Source of the DNA: Diphasiastrum complanatum
Lineage: Eukaryota > Streptophyta > Lycopodiopsida > Lycopodiales > Lycopodiaceae
Length of the DNA: 64,000 nt
Direction of reading: 5' to 3'
NCBI GenBank assembly: GCA_029204225.1
Contig: CM055107.1
Span: 27,643,072-27,707,071, forward strand
Shown: piece by piece, positions 1 through 11,240 of the stretch
Position numbering within the stretch: the first letter of the stretch is position 1
Layout of the letters: every line of letters starts with the position of its first letter
Translations under genes and position numbers: made by a program
The notes under the pieces: model-generated
The model's database searches: none
Seen by the model: the letters and a program-made list of their open reading frames with translations, nothing else
What the model was told of the DNA's origin: nothing

Positions 1-194
1 AGCATACAATTTCTTTTCATGCCTGCAGTTTCCTTTTTTGGGTCACCCCAATTTTTATTCAAAGGCGCAGAGGATATTACGTACCCATTCTTAAGGAAAA
101 TCCTTAGGAACGGTATTCTATGGTACGTACACAGAATTTCAACTCTTTGTTAATCTATTTTCCCAGAAGGCCAAATTTAACCGTTGGAGGGCCA

Positions 195-425
195 AATTTT
201 ACCAAAGTTCCCCACGGCACAGGTGCTGTGGGGCCTGGGTGCCGTAGCAGGTGCCGTACCACAGCACACGTGCCGTGGTACGGCACCTGTTTTTTTATTT
301 TTAAATTTTTTTTTTTTGGTTTTTCACTAAAGAGATGACTAAAAAAAACTATAAAAGAAAAAAAAAATGGGTGCCGTGGGTGCGCACAGGTGCCGTACAA
401 CGGCACCTGGAACTTTGCATTTTAC
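195..425. mobile_element. hAT-like miniature element (GGTGCCG-motif)
   Basis: A 215-bp element (203-417) begins CAAAGTTCC and ends with the exact inverse GGAACTTTG. It is flanked by near-identical 8-mers, AATTTTAC (195-202) and CATTTTAC (418-425). An 8-bp duplication and a CANNG terminus are hAT hallmarks. Between the ends, the motif GTGCCG and its complement CGGCAC recur many times in both halves around an A/T-rich centre. There is no transposase, so it would be non-autonomous. The assignment is structural only. Confidence 0.6.
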
Positions 426-1400
426 TAACCACTAAAGCTTCCAACGGAAGGACATTCATCTCAGCCAACAAGATAGGATATGGGGTGATTTGCTTTACAC
501 CTAGATAAGTGCATAAGAAATGCGTTGGTACTCTTTCAATTTCAGCCGACTTGGTGCAAGCAAAGCTGCCCCCATACTTCGCATCCATATAACAAAATTA
601 GAGCCAACAATGTATTATATAACATCTTCTTTTTCTCCCATCTCCAAAGTTGTTTTTTGCAAGCAGTAATCATTCGATTTGCAACCACTTGCAAGTCTTT
701 TGTCCACACACGATTCCTATCTCAAGTTATTCGATAGCTCTATTCGAAGGTATTTGTACTCTTTAGCTACTTCCACATGTTCCTCATCATATAGCAATAG
801 AGGATCTCTCATCTTCTTGGATTCATAAAGCATTGTAATAGATCTAGGTAGGTACTAGGAAATTAGTTATTAATGTCGTTCAATCAACATGCAAGGGACT
901 ATTAAGATTTAGTGACATGCATCAAGTTGTACCATCATGTAACAAAAGAAAAACACAGCATAAAGGGTGGAATGGGTGCCCTCCCCAAATCTGGGACTTG
1001 ATTACAAGAAATGGCAATACATGAAGCCTCGGATCAACCGAGCAATTCTCAGCTATGCAAGCTAGTACTGGCAGAATTTTCCTCAATCAACTATCTATTC
1101 CCTCAGCATAGCTCTCCCTACCAAAATAAGGCCACCTGAAAATGACAAGATGGCAGTCCTATGTATGCTGGATCTGCAACATGGGATCTAGGAAGAGAGA
1201 GGCTGGCTGCATGCATTAACTCCCCTTCTAAGAGGGTTTGGAGAGAGAGAGAGAGAGGGTAGTAATAACGGAGCGTATGAAACTTTTTTGAACAACATAA
1301 AAAACATAGCAGTACAAAAAGTCTAACCGTACTTTGAAAAGATAATAACATCCCTAAATAGTACATAATGATGTATAAAGCAGGTGTTGCAAATGAAGTA
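426..1400. other. No gene recognised
   Basis: AT-rich sequence with a short GA run near 1235. I see no coding similarity and no clear repeat structure. Confidence 0.5.
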
Positions 1401-1439
1401 GAAATACTCTTAGCTAAGACGATAAAGGAAAAATCTCAA

Positions 1440-3930
1440 TGATCTTGTGATAGGAGGAACCAACACAATAGAAGAGCCCTGATGGTGTATGTGCCTCTAG
1501 GATAGAATCCTCGAATGTTTGTGCTAGTAGTAGTTTGTCTAGAGGCTCTAGCTATAGGAGGATGTTTGCTATCTCTAATATTTATGATAGTCATAAGTAG
1601 GAGTATCTGCATCCTGATCAAAGAAATCTGTAATTTGAGGTTGTGTCCCAATGGTAGACAAAGTGTGCTTGCACAGATCTCTCTGAACTAAGGCCGTCTC
1701 ATGTAACGTAAGGGCAACACATCTAGGATCCTCATAGGTGGTGAGAGAGCGTAAAGCATGTGTGTCTTTGACTTGTTTGCATGCGAGATACCATGTATTG
1801 TCTGAATTGCAAGCTGGTGCGAAGGCATACAAATTTCTTGCAAGGTAAACGTCAGACAGTGTGATAGTCCATAATCAAGAGATTGTGGCAGGACTAGGAA
1901 ACCTGATGTATCCATCTCTAGGAAGGTTGTCCAATAGAAGTTAGGCTTAATGCCCAATGGCCCTTGCCAAGTATGCTGAATATATAGGCATGGTAATTAG
2001 ATCGTTTGATGTGCTCATGAGTACCTATTGGGAAAATTGAGATAGGAATGTCGAGCCTATCCAAGAGGCAAGCTACCCGAGTGAACCATGAGAATGGGAA
2101 CCCTGAGTGTGAAGTTGCATCGAAGAGGTGATTGCCAATTGAGAGCATCTGTTTGAAGGAAGCATCAAGGCTCTTTGGATATAATTGGGTCTTCATGTAA
2201 TGTCATGAGATAATCATGTCAAAAAATTGTTATGATAATTGACGAGGAGGCCAAAGGATGTGTTCCGCATACGTGCGTTCGTGGAGGACGACTCTCAGGG
2301 TTCTAGGTCTTCGGGGTTGACAATGTTGTCTTTGGTCCTATTATATGAAGGGGACAGTTGTCTCATCCTTTGACTTGGACTCTATACCTACACAAGAACG
2401 ATGTGTAGAGAACTTAGAAGGAAGTAATGTGAGAATATGTGTCTCGAAGTGGAGTAGGTATTGTGACAACTGTGCGTCGTGAGATGAGTATTTTTTTTAT
2501 CATCAAGGCTACACATAACAGATCATCACATGATATCATTTAGTCAAGTGTGGTTGGTTGATCATGAAAGAGACAATGATATATTTATCTAGTGCCATAA
2601 TAAATCGGGTATCAAAAGACGATATGCTCCACAGCCCCAACCTCACCCGTATAAAGTTGCAAATTTTGTCAACCTTGGGGAGCCCTTGTAAATGCTAGTC
2701 TCCCCATGTAATTGATGAGAGAAAACTCTGCACTTGCCCAAGGTGAACTTGAGGCTATGTGATGATAATCTTGATTTCGAATGTTGTGGTAAGATCAGAT
2801 CTGCAATTGCATCCAACTCTGAGAAGTAGATCCGATAGAAGTCTAAACCCCAAAGTGCCTTTCCAATCTTTGAATACATAATGAATATATAAATTGTTGG
2901 ATGTAGGAGTGAGCAAAAGGTGAGAAATTGATATGCCAAATGAATCTAATAGATGTGAGAAATGGGAGTATCAGGATGAGTGATGCCCTTGTTCGTAAAT
3001 TGCACATGATGATTCAAGTGCTAGTTATATATATATATCTCCCCATGTTTACTACACCAAATTCCGAAACTCCCTATAAGTGGATGATCAACTTGACGAC
3101 AATGTCGATTTAAATAGGAAGCCTTGTAAACTTGACTAGGAGAATCTGGTGTGGAACAAAATACTTGCCTCCTATCATGCATGAAAGCGTAATGTCCCGA
3201 AGTCATGTGAGGCTAGCCCAATTTGAGGATGTAACTTAAAATGGACCTTTCTCTGGTGCATACATAGTTGTAGGGGTGACTGAGGTGTCCACATGACAGC
3301 CCTTACGTGTGGCATCCCTTAAATTGCTTCAAATTGTCTGAAGAAGATTTGCACTTTTCCAAGTTGATTGGTGGCAGGCTATCTCGTACTAAAGATGGGG
3401 CCCGTTAATCGTAACGTTATGTGTTGGAGGAGGCTATCTCTAGTGGTAGACTCGCACTTTTGCATAGAAGATCTTGATGTATTGAAGGCCATAATCTTGA
3501 TATTCTGTACGCTGACCTCTAGACTCTAATTAGTACATAATATGTGCAGTTTGTCCAAGTGTTGTTGTAACTCCTCTTTAGTTAGAGAGAGCATAACCAC
3601 ATCATCATCGTATAACAAGATAGAGATGAATATTTCATGTAACTTGCACCCTTGTCCTGATCAACGACCCTCTCTAACTCATCAATATAAAGGCCAAGTA
3701 GTGCAAGGGAGAGTGAACAACCCTGCTTCGCTCCTATAGTATTATCAATCCATTGAGAGAAATCCTTGTCTGTGAATGTAACTCACTTGTATAGTGCTGT
3801 GATTGCCAACATTGTGTCAGATGAGTAACAAAGCTCTCTGAACTTATGAATGAGCATTTGACGTGGTACAAAACCGAAGGCCCTTCAACCATTGAGTTTG
3901 AGTCTTGTTGTCCACATGACTTTCCCATAG
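1440..3930 (-). pseudogene. Non-LTR retrotransposon (LINE) reverse transcriptase, decayed
   Basis: Read on the minus strand from about 3930 downward, several frames give the order of a LINE reverse transcriptase. First comes a segment resembling KAFD.VPR (here KAFGFVPR), then an ALY segment, then a GAKQGCSLSLALLGLYIDELE-like block near 3740-3650. A YDDD-V version of the YADD catalytic box lies near 3600, followed by the usual leucine-rich segment. Frameshifts and stops break it throughout, so it is not functional. Sequence down to about 1440 is probably the C-terminal part, but no domain is recognisable there. The clade cannot be fixed by eye. Confidence 0.6.
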
Positions 3931-4299
3931 AGCTTTGATGTGCCCAATTATGATGGTGCGATGGTTTTTTAGTCTCATGGGGTCACCACTCTTAGGCTTG
4001 CATTAAGTCGAATCTTGGGATTGCCAAAAACCGAAGGGTGGCAATCCAAATACAACTCTGATTGTCACTATATATCATGCTTATATCACTTTGACTTTCG
4101 CTGCATATAGCTAGAAGCCTTTTAAGCAATATGCAATCACATAGCATAGGTGTTTCTGATCTCTATCTCTAATTAGATCAACTGTGGGTTGTTGTTTTCT
4201 ACTTGCCCATGAAATTGCAGCAGAAGGAAAAGAAAACATATAACTTGTAATAGATTTTCAGTTTTCTCCAACTCATGCCTAATCTGCTAAAACACGATA

Positions 4300-5470
4300 G
4301 CCTTGAACGTTGATATCAAGACCTGCTTAATATTCAAGACCATAATTGTACGTGCCTTTGAATACTATAGATATCTTTTAGCAGCATGCCAATGTGATTT
4401 TCTTGGATTGGTTATAAACTAACTTATCACTTCAACAACATAGGCATTATTTGGCCTAGTGATTGTAAGATAAATGAGATTTTCAACCAAACGTCTATAT
4501 AATGTCTCATTCACTATCTTCAATATCAAAATATGTTCAGCTTTTGATTAGTGTGTTTGATGATTTATATGTTGTAAATTTGAAGAAGCTCATAGATGTA
4601 CTTACTTTGGTCAAGAATAGTACCGAAAAAGTACTATTATCCTGTCTCTACACTTCAATGGCTAGGCAATAGTGGGGTTGAACTAAGTCCTTCTCAAATC
4701 TCTTTGAGTCTGTTTTTACTTTGTCAATCATACTTCTATTGCTTCCAATCAAAATAAAATTATGAACATATAGTACTAGTATAAGAAGCTCTCCTTGATG
4801 AAGAATATACAAGTTCGGGTCCAATTTATTTATTATGAACTGTTTTCCAAGGGGGAATAAGTTAATTTTTTTATGCCATGCATGAGGAGATTGTTTTCAA
4901 ACCATACAAAGCTTCAATCTACAAATGTAAGATTCTTTACATTTGACTTGAAAGCCTTGAGGTTGAGTAACAAATACCTCCTCTTCCAAGTAACCAGTCA
5001 AGGAAGCTGATTTGACATTCATTTGTCATAGATGGCCATGCATAGTAAGTGGCAAGTGCCATCATAGATCTTATAGTATTCTATTTACCAATGGGAGTGA
5101 AGATTTCCTCATAGTCAATACCTTCCTTTTGTACATAACATTTTGCAAACGATCTTGCTTTGTACTCGTCAAAACTTCCATAATCTTTGTATTTAATTTT
5201 TATATCCACTTGGATCCAGTAGGTTTCTTTTGGTTGGGTGCTTGTACCAATTCCCATCTTCAATTCTTCATATTGGAATTGTCATCTTGGCTCCTCTCCA
5301 CTCTGTGTTGAGAAGTTTCATCAATGTAAAATTCAGATTTGCATTTGTTTGTCTGGTTCGTCTGGCAACATATTGACTAGATTCACATTGTTGAATTATT
5401 TGTTCACCTTCAATGGTCTTCAAGTACCATCTAGGCATGTTTTTTGAGGTGTGGAATTTGTTCTTCAACT
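4300..5470 (-). pseudogene. Ty1/copia reverse transcriptase fragment, decayed
   Basis: On the minus strand, 5263-5081 encodes a recognisable N-terminal copia RT block: the KARxxAK segment, then GIDYEEIFTPIGK (family usual: GIDYxETFxPV). Sequence from 5080 down to about 4300 continues with broken RT segments, including an EALYGLK block near 4910. The upstream part (5468-5268) reads as the linker before RT. Stops and frameshifts are frequent and no LTRs flank it. It is an old truncated copy. Confidence 0.6.
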
Positions 5471-5504
5471 TCCTCTTTTTGAGTTACGACTGGATCCAAA
5501 GTTT

Positions 5505-5600
5505 CCACGAACTACCGTTCGAACCTCAAATCGCGGTTCGAATCGTTCAAAGCATTCGGAGCTGGTTCGAACCAAAATCTGATTCGAACTAGGGGGGGGG
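5505..5600. mobile_element. Probable hAT-like miniature element (GGTTCGAA-motif)
   Basis: Between CTACCGTTCGAAC and ATTCGAACTAG, the palindromic motif GGTTCGAA/TTCGAACC occurs repeatedly in about 90 bp, next to a G10 run. No clean target duplication was found, so the borders are uncertain. It belongs with the other motif-array elements by architecture only. Confidence 0.35.
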
Positions 5601-5788
5601 GAGCCCAATTCATTGTTGATTACTAGTTCTGAAGGTTTATAGGGATATGAATATTGAGTATTCTGATTTGTATTTGTAGTTTTATCACTTTTGGTCCGCT
5701 AATGATGCATGAAGTTGGACTTTGGCATTTTTCAGAATACATCATTCATGTTTGTTCAATTGTATAAGTTTTTGTTTGATGCTCAAGT

Positions 5789-5910
5789 CATAGTTACCAG
5801 GGAACGCGTTCCCCATGTTCCTACCTACCGGGCGTTCCCTGGAACGTGTTCTTAGGTGGGAACGTTCGCATAGCAGTGGGAACACATTTCCAGGCACGTT
5901 CCCAAGTAGC
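5789..5910. mobile_element. hAT-like element end (GGAACG-motif)
   Basis: It starts CATAGTTACCAGGGAACG, which closely matches the inverse of the element end at 40000-40017 (CATAGTTGCCAGGGAACG). The motif GGAACG/CGTTCC repeats through about 120 bp. The second terminus and a target duplication were not found, so this is either a truncated copy or an element whose other end is eroded. Confidence 0.45.
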
Positions 5911-6145
5911 AAAAGCAAAATCTTCTAATAAAACCTGCTTTTTTTTAAGCTTCTTAGTTTTTTGTTGACTGTTACCCAAGTTTTTAAAATTTACCAAGCT
6001 TGCTTTGAAATTTTGGCTAATTTATTCAATCTCGTAAAAAATATCTCTGAGGTTTATTTTAAACTGTCCTATCACCAAACTTACCTTGATAGCTGGATTT
6101 CTTTGTTCGTGATAGTATGCTTATGAATGACAATTTCCAGTCTAT

Positions 6146-6657
6146 GTTTGTGGCATACAACCCACGGTTCCCAGAACCGTGGGTCCTGAGAACCGTACCA
6201 TGGTTCATGAACCGTGGTACGGTTCATCTAATTAATTAATTACTCATGATAAGAATTACCTATAAGAATCTGTAATTACGTATAAGAATCTGTAATTTAC
6301 CAGGTACCTATAAGAATCTGTAATTACCTATAATTACCTGTGAATCTGTAATTACGTATAAGAATCTGTAATTTACCAGTTACCTATAAGAATCTGTAAT
6401 TACCTATAATTACCTGTGAATCTGTAATTACGTATAAGAATCTGTAATCATCTGATCTGATCTGATCTGTAATTACCTATCAAGGTCTGAAACTAACGGT
6501 TTTCAGAACCGTGGTGAACCGCCCACGGTTCATTAATTCTATGACTGTACGGTTCACCACGGTTCCAGCCAAAAAAATTTGTGAACCATACGGTTCACTG
6601 TACAGTTCTCAGAACCATGGTGAACCGTCCACGGTTCATAAATTCTATGGTTTGTGG
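6146..6657. mobile_element. hAT-like miniature element (GAACCGTGG-motif) with 8-bp TSD
   Basis: The element spans 6154-6649 (496 bp). It begins CATACAACC and ends with the inverse of CATAGAATT. It is flanked by perfect 8-bp direct repeats GTTTGTGG (6146-6153 and 6650-6657). Both ends carry dense copies of ACGGTTC/GAACCGT, while the middle (about 6240-6460) is a tandem repeat array. No coding capacity is seen. It lies upstream of the first visible PRP3 exon, probably in an intron. Confidence 0.65.
6240..6460. repeat. Tandem repeat array in the miniature element
   Basis: Short units of the type ACCTATAAGAATCTGTAATT alternate with a TAATTACCTGTGAATCTG variant. A higher-order unit of roughly 80 bp occurs about twice. 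It forms the core of the 6154-6649 element. Confidence 0.7.
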
Positions 6658-7338
6658 CTTAGAAGCCCGTTCCGAGCAAGTTCCGTACGTTCCGGAACGA
6701 ACTGGGTCGAAATGTTTAAAAAAAAAAACAGGTATCAAAGTGCCACCTGCTGGCCGCGATTTTCCTTGAGGGACGCTACAGATTGAGGGACGCTTTATAA
6801 TGCATTGAGGGATGCTACAGATCAGAAATCGATTTGAAGTGTTATTTTGCAAAAAGGAACTATTTTAACAAACACGTTGATCCTAGAATCGCTATCTTCT
6901 GACTGCTGCTCACGTTAAATCCTTAATCTCCCATGCTTTGTTAAAAACCACATTATCTATATCCGAGCCAGAATTGCTGTCTGAGCCACACTATATTTGA
7001 GATGGTCTCTGTAAGCTTGGAGAGATCATTTCGGAGAGTCTCAAAACTGTGGATGACATGACGTGGGCCTGAACGAAGCCACTACTCACAGAAGCCTTTA
7101 TGATGGAAGGAATTTTGCAACCAAGATAACCCGTAGAAGCATAATGCATAGAACTGCGATCAACTATAGAACCAGAACGCAATCCTAAATGGAAGCCAAA
7201 CGCTTAGTTGCCCGTTCTGTCTATCAACTCTCAGGATATGGTTTTTTTTCTTTGTTAAAAAAAACGTATTTTTTTAATTTTTTTGGGAGTCCGTTCCAGA
7301 ACACGTTCTGTTCCGGAATGGGCAACTAAGGTTTGTGG
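6650..7338. mobile_element. hAT-like miniature element (GTTCCGGAAC-motif) with 8-bp TSD
   Basis: The element spans 6658-7330 (673 bp). It starts CTTAGAAGCCCGTTCCG and ends with the inverse of CTTAGTTGCCCATTCCG. Its flanking 8-mers are GTTTGTGG at 6650-6657 and 7331-7338. The left copy is shared with the neighbouring element, so two elements sit back to back in one target. The interior has three near-copies of TTGAGGGACGCTACAGA (6764-6825). It is non-coding. Confidence 0.65.
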
Positions 7339-7427
7339 TAAGCCAACTTTTACTTCTTTAAGTCGTCATAGTCATTTCAGTAAAAAGCTTTTTTATGAAC
7401 GTGAGCTCAAAGTGGATTATTTGGCAG

Positions 7428-9115
7428 GTTAATATCAACAAGCAAAAAAAGGACGCTTTCCAGATATTGCATCCGGAGCTAGATGAAGATCCTGTTTCGA
7501 ATCCATTCTTTGATCCTCGGATGGGCATTGATAGAAAGAAGCTTGTGAGGCCAAGGAGGTCTTCCTTCCAGTTCGTTGAGGAGGGGAAATGGTCTAAGGA
7601 GGCTGAAATTTTGCGGCTTAATGTATGTATTGCGAAAGCATTTAAGCAACTTCACTGCAGTTTGATTATGCAATGCTCAAATGAACCTACATTATGCGAT
7701 GCAATGCTCTACATGCATTGGAATTTCTTTTTGCTTAGAAACACTATTGTACATGTTTATACTTTATTTCTGAGCAGAGTCAATTTGGAGAGGCCAAAGC
7801 AAAAGAGATAAAAGCAAAGCAAGCAGTACTTGCCAAGGCCAAAGCTGAAGCTGACATAAATCCTAACTTGATAGAAGTTGTTGAAAGATTCCCGATCAAA
7901 GAAAAACCATCAAGGGATCTTATACCTGATGTTGAATGGTGGTAAGCTTTCTGCCCTACTCTCATGGGTATAAGTGTCCTGAAGTGCAGACCTTTTTCAT
8001 GGTCTTAAGGAACTGATTTTCATGCTTCAACTTTTTTTTAAAGTACGGCACATGAAGAAATTGATTTCTAATTTGCTGTGGTTGCCACGTTATTTTGTTA
8101 TTTGAATATTGTCATTGACTTCATGTAATTGCCGAATGAAAACACATTTGTTTAGATATGCATTTTCAGAATCCATTTAAACATTTTGACTGTATGCTTG
8201 TGAACATATTTTGATTCTCAAGCTTATAGTGAGTGCGTACACTTGTTGGGCAGGGACGCAGTTCTTCTACCTTCTGGTTCTTATAAAGATGTTACTGAAG
8301 GAGAGCTGAAAGTCAGGATGGAAAAGCTTACGATATACGTGGAGCATCCTGTTCCAATAGAGCCTCCAGCAGAACCATTACCTCCACCTCCTCAGCCTCT
8401 GAAGTTGACAAAGAAGGAGCAAAAGAAACTTCGAACACAGCGGCGGCTTGCAAAGGAGAAAGAAAGGCAAGAGATGATCAGACAGGGACTATTAGAACCA
8501 CCTAAATCCAAGGTGAAAATGAGCAATTTGATGAAGGTCCTTGGTGCGGAAGCTACTCAGGATCCCACCAGACTTGAGCAGGAAATTCGTAGTGCTGCTG
8601 CTGAGCGTGAACAAGCTCATACAGACAGAAACTTGGCCCGAAAGCTTACTCCTGCAGAGCGTCGGGAGAAGAAAGAGAAGAAGCTTTTTGATGATCCAAG
8701 CACATTGGAGACTATTGTTTGTGTCTTCAGGGTTAGTGATTTGTCACATCCACAATCACGTTTTAAGGTAGATGTGAATGCACAGGAAAATCGCCTAACA
8801 GGCTGTGTTGTAATGTGTGATGCTTTGAGTGTGGTAATTGTAGAAGGTGGATCAAAATCTATTAAACGTTACTCGAAGCTTATGCTTAAGCGAATAAATT
8901 GGGCTGCTGTTATAAAAGAAGAAGACCAAGGAGAAGAAGCGAGACCTCATCAGATCAATAAATGTTCATTGGTCTGGCAGGGTAGTGTTGCTAAAACTGC
9001 TTTTAACAAATTTTTGATTCAGCAGTGCCGTACTGAAGTTGCTGCACGAAAATTTTTAGCTGATGCTGGTGTTGCACACTACTGGGATCTCGCGGTTAAC
9101 TTCTCAGAGGAGTAA
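7428..9115 (+). CDS. PRP3: U4/U6 snRNP protein PRP3, last three exons
   Basis: PRP3 is a U4/U6 di-snRNP protein needed for tri-snRNP assembly in pre-mRNA splicing (nucleus). Three exons join in frame: 7428-7622, 7778-7941 and 8254-9115, with GT-AG introns of 155 and 312 bp; stop TAA at 9113. They encode about 407 residues. The first two exons hold the PRP3 core domain (NPFFDPRMG, FQFVEEGKW, then a Lys/Ala-rich helix ending PDVEWW). The third continues with DAVLLPSGSY, a proline stretch, a basic coiled segment (KKEQKKLRTQRR), the LMKVLG segment, and a C-terminal DUF1115-type domain with NRLTG and HYWDLAVNF. No stop or frameshift is visible. The N-terminal half expected for the family is not visible in the 7.4 kb upstream, so it lies beyond the window behind a long intron, or the gene is truncated. 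Confidence 0.9.
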
Positions 9116-9615
9116 TGTGCAATATGTATCAGAGTTGTTACTTGTCTATTGAACTCAGCTTGTGTGATTATGATTCATGGAAAACAGGTTCTGATGGCCA
9201 AGGGGCCAAGGACTTTGAGCTGTAAGACTAATACAATATTTTGGTGCACATTAGTACCACTTTTGTAACTTGGAAGAATATGTTTCTGTTCACGTATGTC
9301 ACTGGATGAGGTATAATGGGACGATATTGCAGTTGGCAGCATACCCGTGGTTGGAGACGCTAGAGCTACTACTTTTGTTCCAAAGTCCTAATGCATGTAG
9401 TTTTGCTTGAACCTTATTGTCGGCTATATTCTAAATGTAGTTTATCTTCAAGCAAGTAGCAGTAATAGTTCTAAATGTATGTTTTAGCTTGTAAAATTAG
9501 GTGTGGGATGTTCGATACCCTGGTACAGCTCAGATAGCTCCTCGTATCTGTTTTTGTAGACAGTGGTTGCCAGAAGCTAATCACCTGCAAAGAGGGACGA
9601 AAAGGCAGAGTCAAG

Positions 9616-9618
<3 letters not shown>

Positions 9619-9665
<47 letters not shown>
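9619..9665. repeat. CT microsatellite
   Basis: Uninterrupted (CT)n of about 47 bp. Confidence 0.95.
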
Positions 9666-9667
<2 letters not shown>

Positions 9668-9903
9668 GAAATATGTATTAGTGTCCACGGGAAGCTTAAC
9701 AGGGTCTATTGGACGACAAAGTATGAACACTATTAAATGTAGGTCAGATCTACGTAGTTGTGAATTTTTACAACCATTTCTAACTTCCAATATATGTTTG
9801 AAATTGTCAAACCTAACAATTGCAATGTTATGGTAAGTCAAGTTTGCTATAAATTTCTATCCTATGTCTAAATATATCTTTCAAGCAACTTACTACTTTA
9901 GGA

Positions 9904-9960
9904 AGCCATGAACCTTCCCAGAGTAGTACTACTTCCTCAATTTTAGGGAGGTTCATGGCT
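9904..9960. repeat. Short inverted repeat
   Basis: AGCCATGAACCTTCCC (9904-9919) pairs with GGGAGGTTCATGGCT (9946-9960) around a loop of about 26 bases. A further copy of GGAAGCCATGA occurs at about 9986. It could be a tiny foldback element; no function can be assigned. Confidence 0.5.
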
Positions 9961-10499
9961 GATGAAAGGTTGAGGTTGTAGACTAAGGAAGCCATGATAC
10001 CTTGTAGCTGAAAATCAGGCTCTCTTTGTTCTATACCTCATTACTATCTCAACTTCCAAGTTTTGTCCTCTCCTTGGAGTCATTTTTACCTTCCCTTCTC
10101 TATTTCCAGGTCATGTGAATTGGCTCTCATTCTCAAGGTGTCATTTGAAAATGGAGATCGTTGTTTCCAAGTACTCTTGTTCCAAGTAGATAATCTTGGG
10201 CATCTTCAATTAGGTTTTTCCAGATATTTTGTATAAATAAACTTTATTGGATAGTTGTCATTGTCAATTTTTCCTTTGAGAGGTCTTTTTTCTCCTGTGC
10301 GCTATTTGTCCAAGTGCTGATTATACCATCCTTGCTCTGATGTAGCTTGCATCATCTTGGAGGGGAGCTTGGTTGGACCAAGGTCTTCAACCATGTTAAT
10401 GTAGCATATGTTTAAGCATAGGACCTCACCTTTGAAAGGAATGAAACCAGTCTCAACTTGTAAAATTGGCTGGAGATGGTTAACCGCCTTCAACTCCTA

Positions 10500-11240
10500 G
10501 CTATTGTATTAATAATTTAATTTGCAGCTTTTTAATTTTCTTCCAAGCTTTCTTGGATTTAGTTTCGCATAAGAAAGAGGCCTTAAAACTTAAAACCTCC
10601 TAGTACTTGTTCTCCACATGTGTTTGTAATATAATAATTTTTGAATTTCAAGCCCATTTATATATGATATGAGACCATCTAGAAGTCCTCCCAAATACAC
10701 ATTTTTTTCTGTTTGATCTTTTGAGCCAATCACCACCGCTTTGCTTTTGCTTACAAGAACTTTTATATCGAATTGGTGACAAAATTTGTTTTGTGCGACA
10801 AACTACTTTTGAAATCTAGTTTTATTCTTGGCAAACCATCCCACATTCTCAACATTAATGAGCAACAATAGAGAATAGGATGACCCATCGGTCTCCTTGT
10901 CTTTGTATCCAATTTTATTAATCAATACAAAAATGAAAGGGGTAGGGGTGAGAGGACACCCTTGTATAATTTCAATGTTGTATTGGTCAATTTGGCCTGT
11001 CTTCACGATGCCCAAGAGGGGCCTCTCTAAGTTGTTCTAGTATTTGCAAAATGGTAATCTTATCTCGTAAAATTTTGCCTTGTACATCATTGAAGTTTCT
11101 CTTAAAATAAACTAATGAGATCTGCTTTTTCCTTTGTCCCTTTTGATACATATGGCCTTCAAGGTAGTGAGATGCCCTATCGTCAAATGCTTTGATCTAA
11201 AGCCATCTCATGAGGGAGCTCTTCATTCTCTTTAGCCCAT
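10500..11240 (-). pseudogene. Non-LTR reverse transcriptase fragment, decayed
   Basis: Minus-strand frames give IIQGCPLTPTPF (family usual: GVRQGCPLSPTLF), then an 'LLLLINVENVGWFA' version of the YADD region. Below about 10800 follow KVLVSKSKAVVIGSK-like and GGLLDG blocks typical of LINE RT after the catalytic box. Stops and a changed YADD box show it is dead. It is a second, independent LINE remnant, with the same strand and gene order as the one at 1.4-3.9 kb. Confidence 0.55.

Larger units (their letters stand above)
9116..10500. other. 3' flank of PRP3, no further gene
   Basis: Presumed 3'-UTR and intergenic sequence. It contains a CT microsatellite (9619-9665) and a short inverted repeat (9904-9960). 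I see no coding similarity. Confidence 0.5.

Noticed and set aside
6240-6460. CRISPR-like array
   Set aside because: The repeats are contiguous, diverged and without unique spacers, in a plant transposable element.
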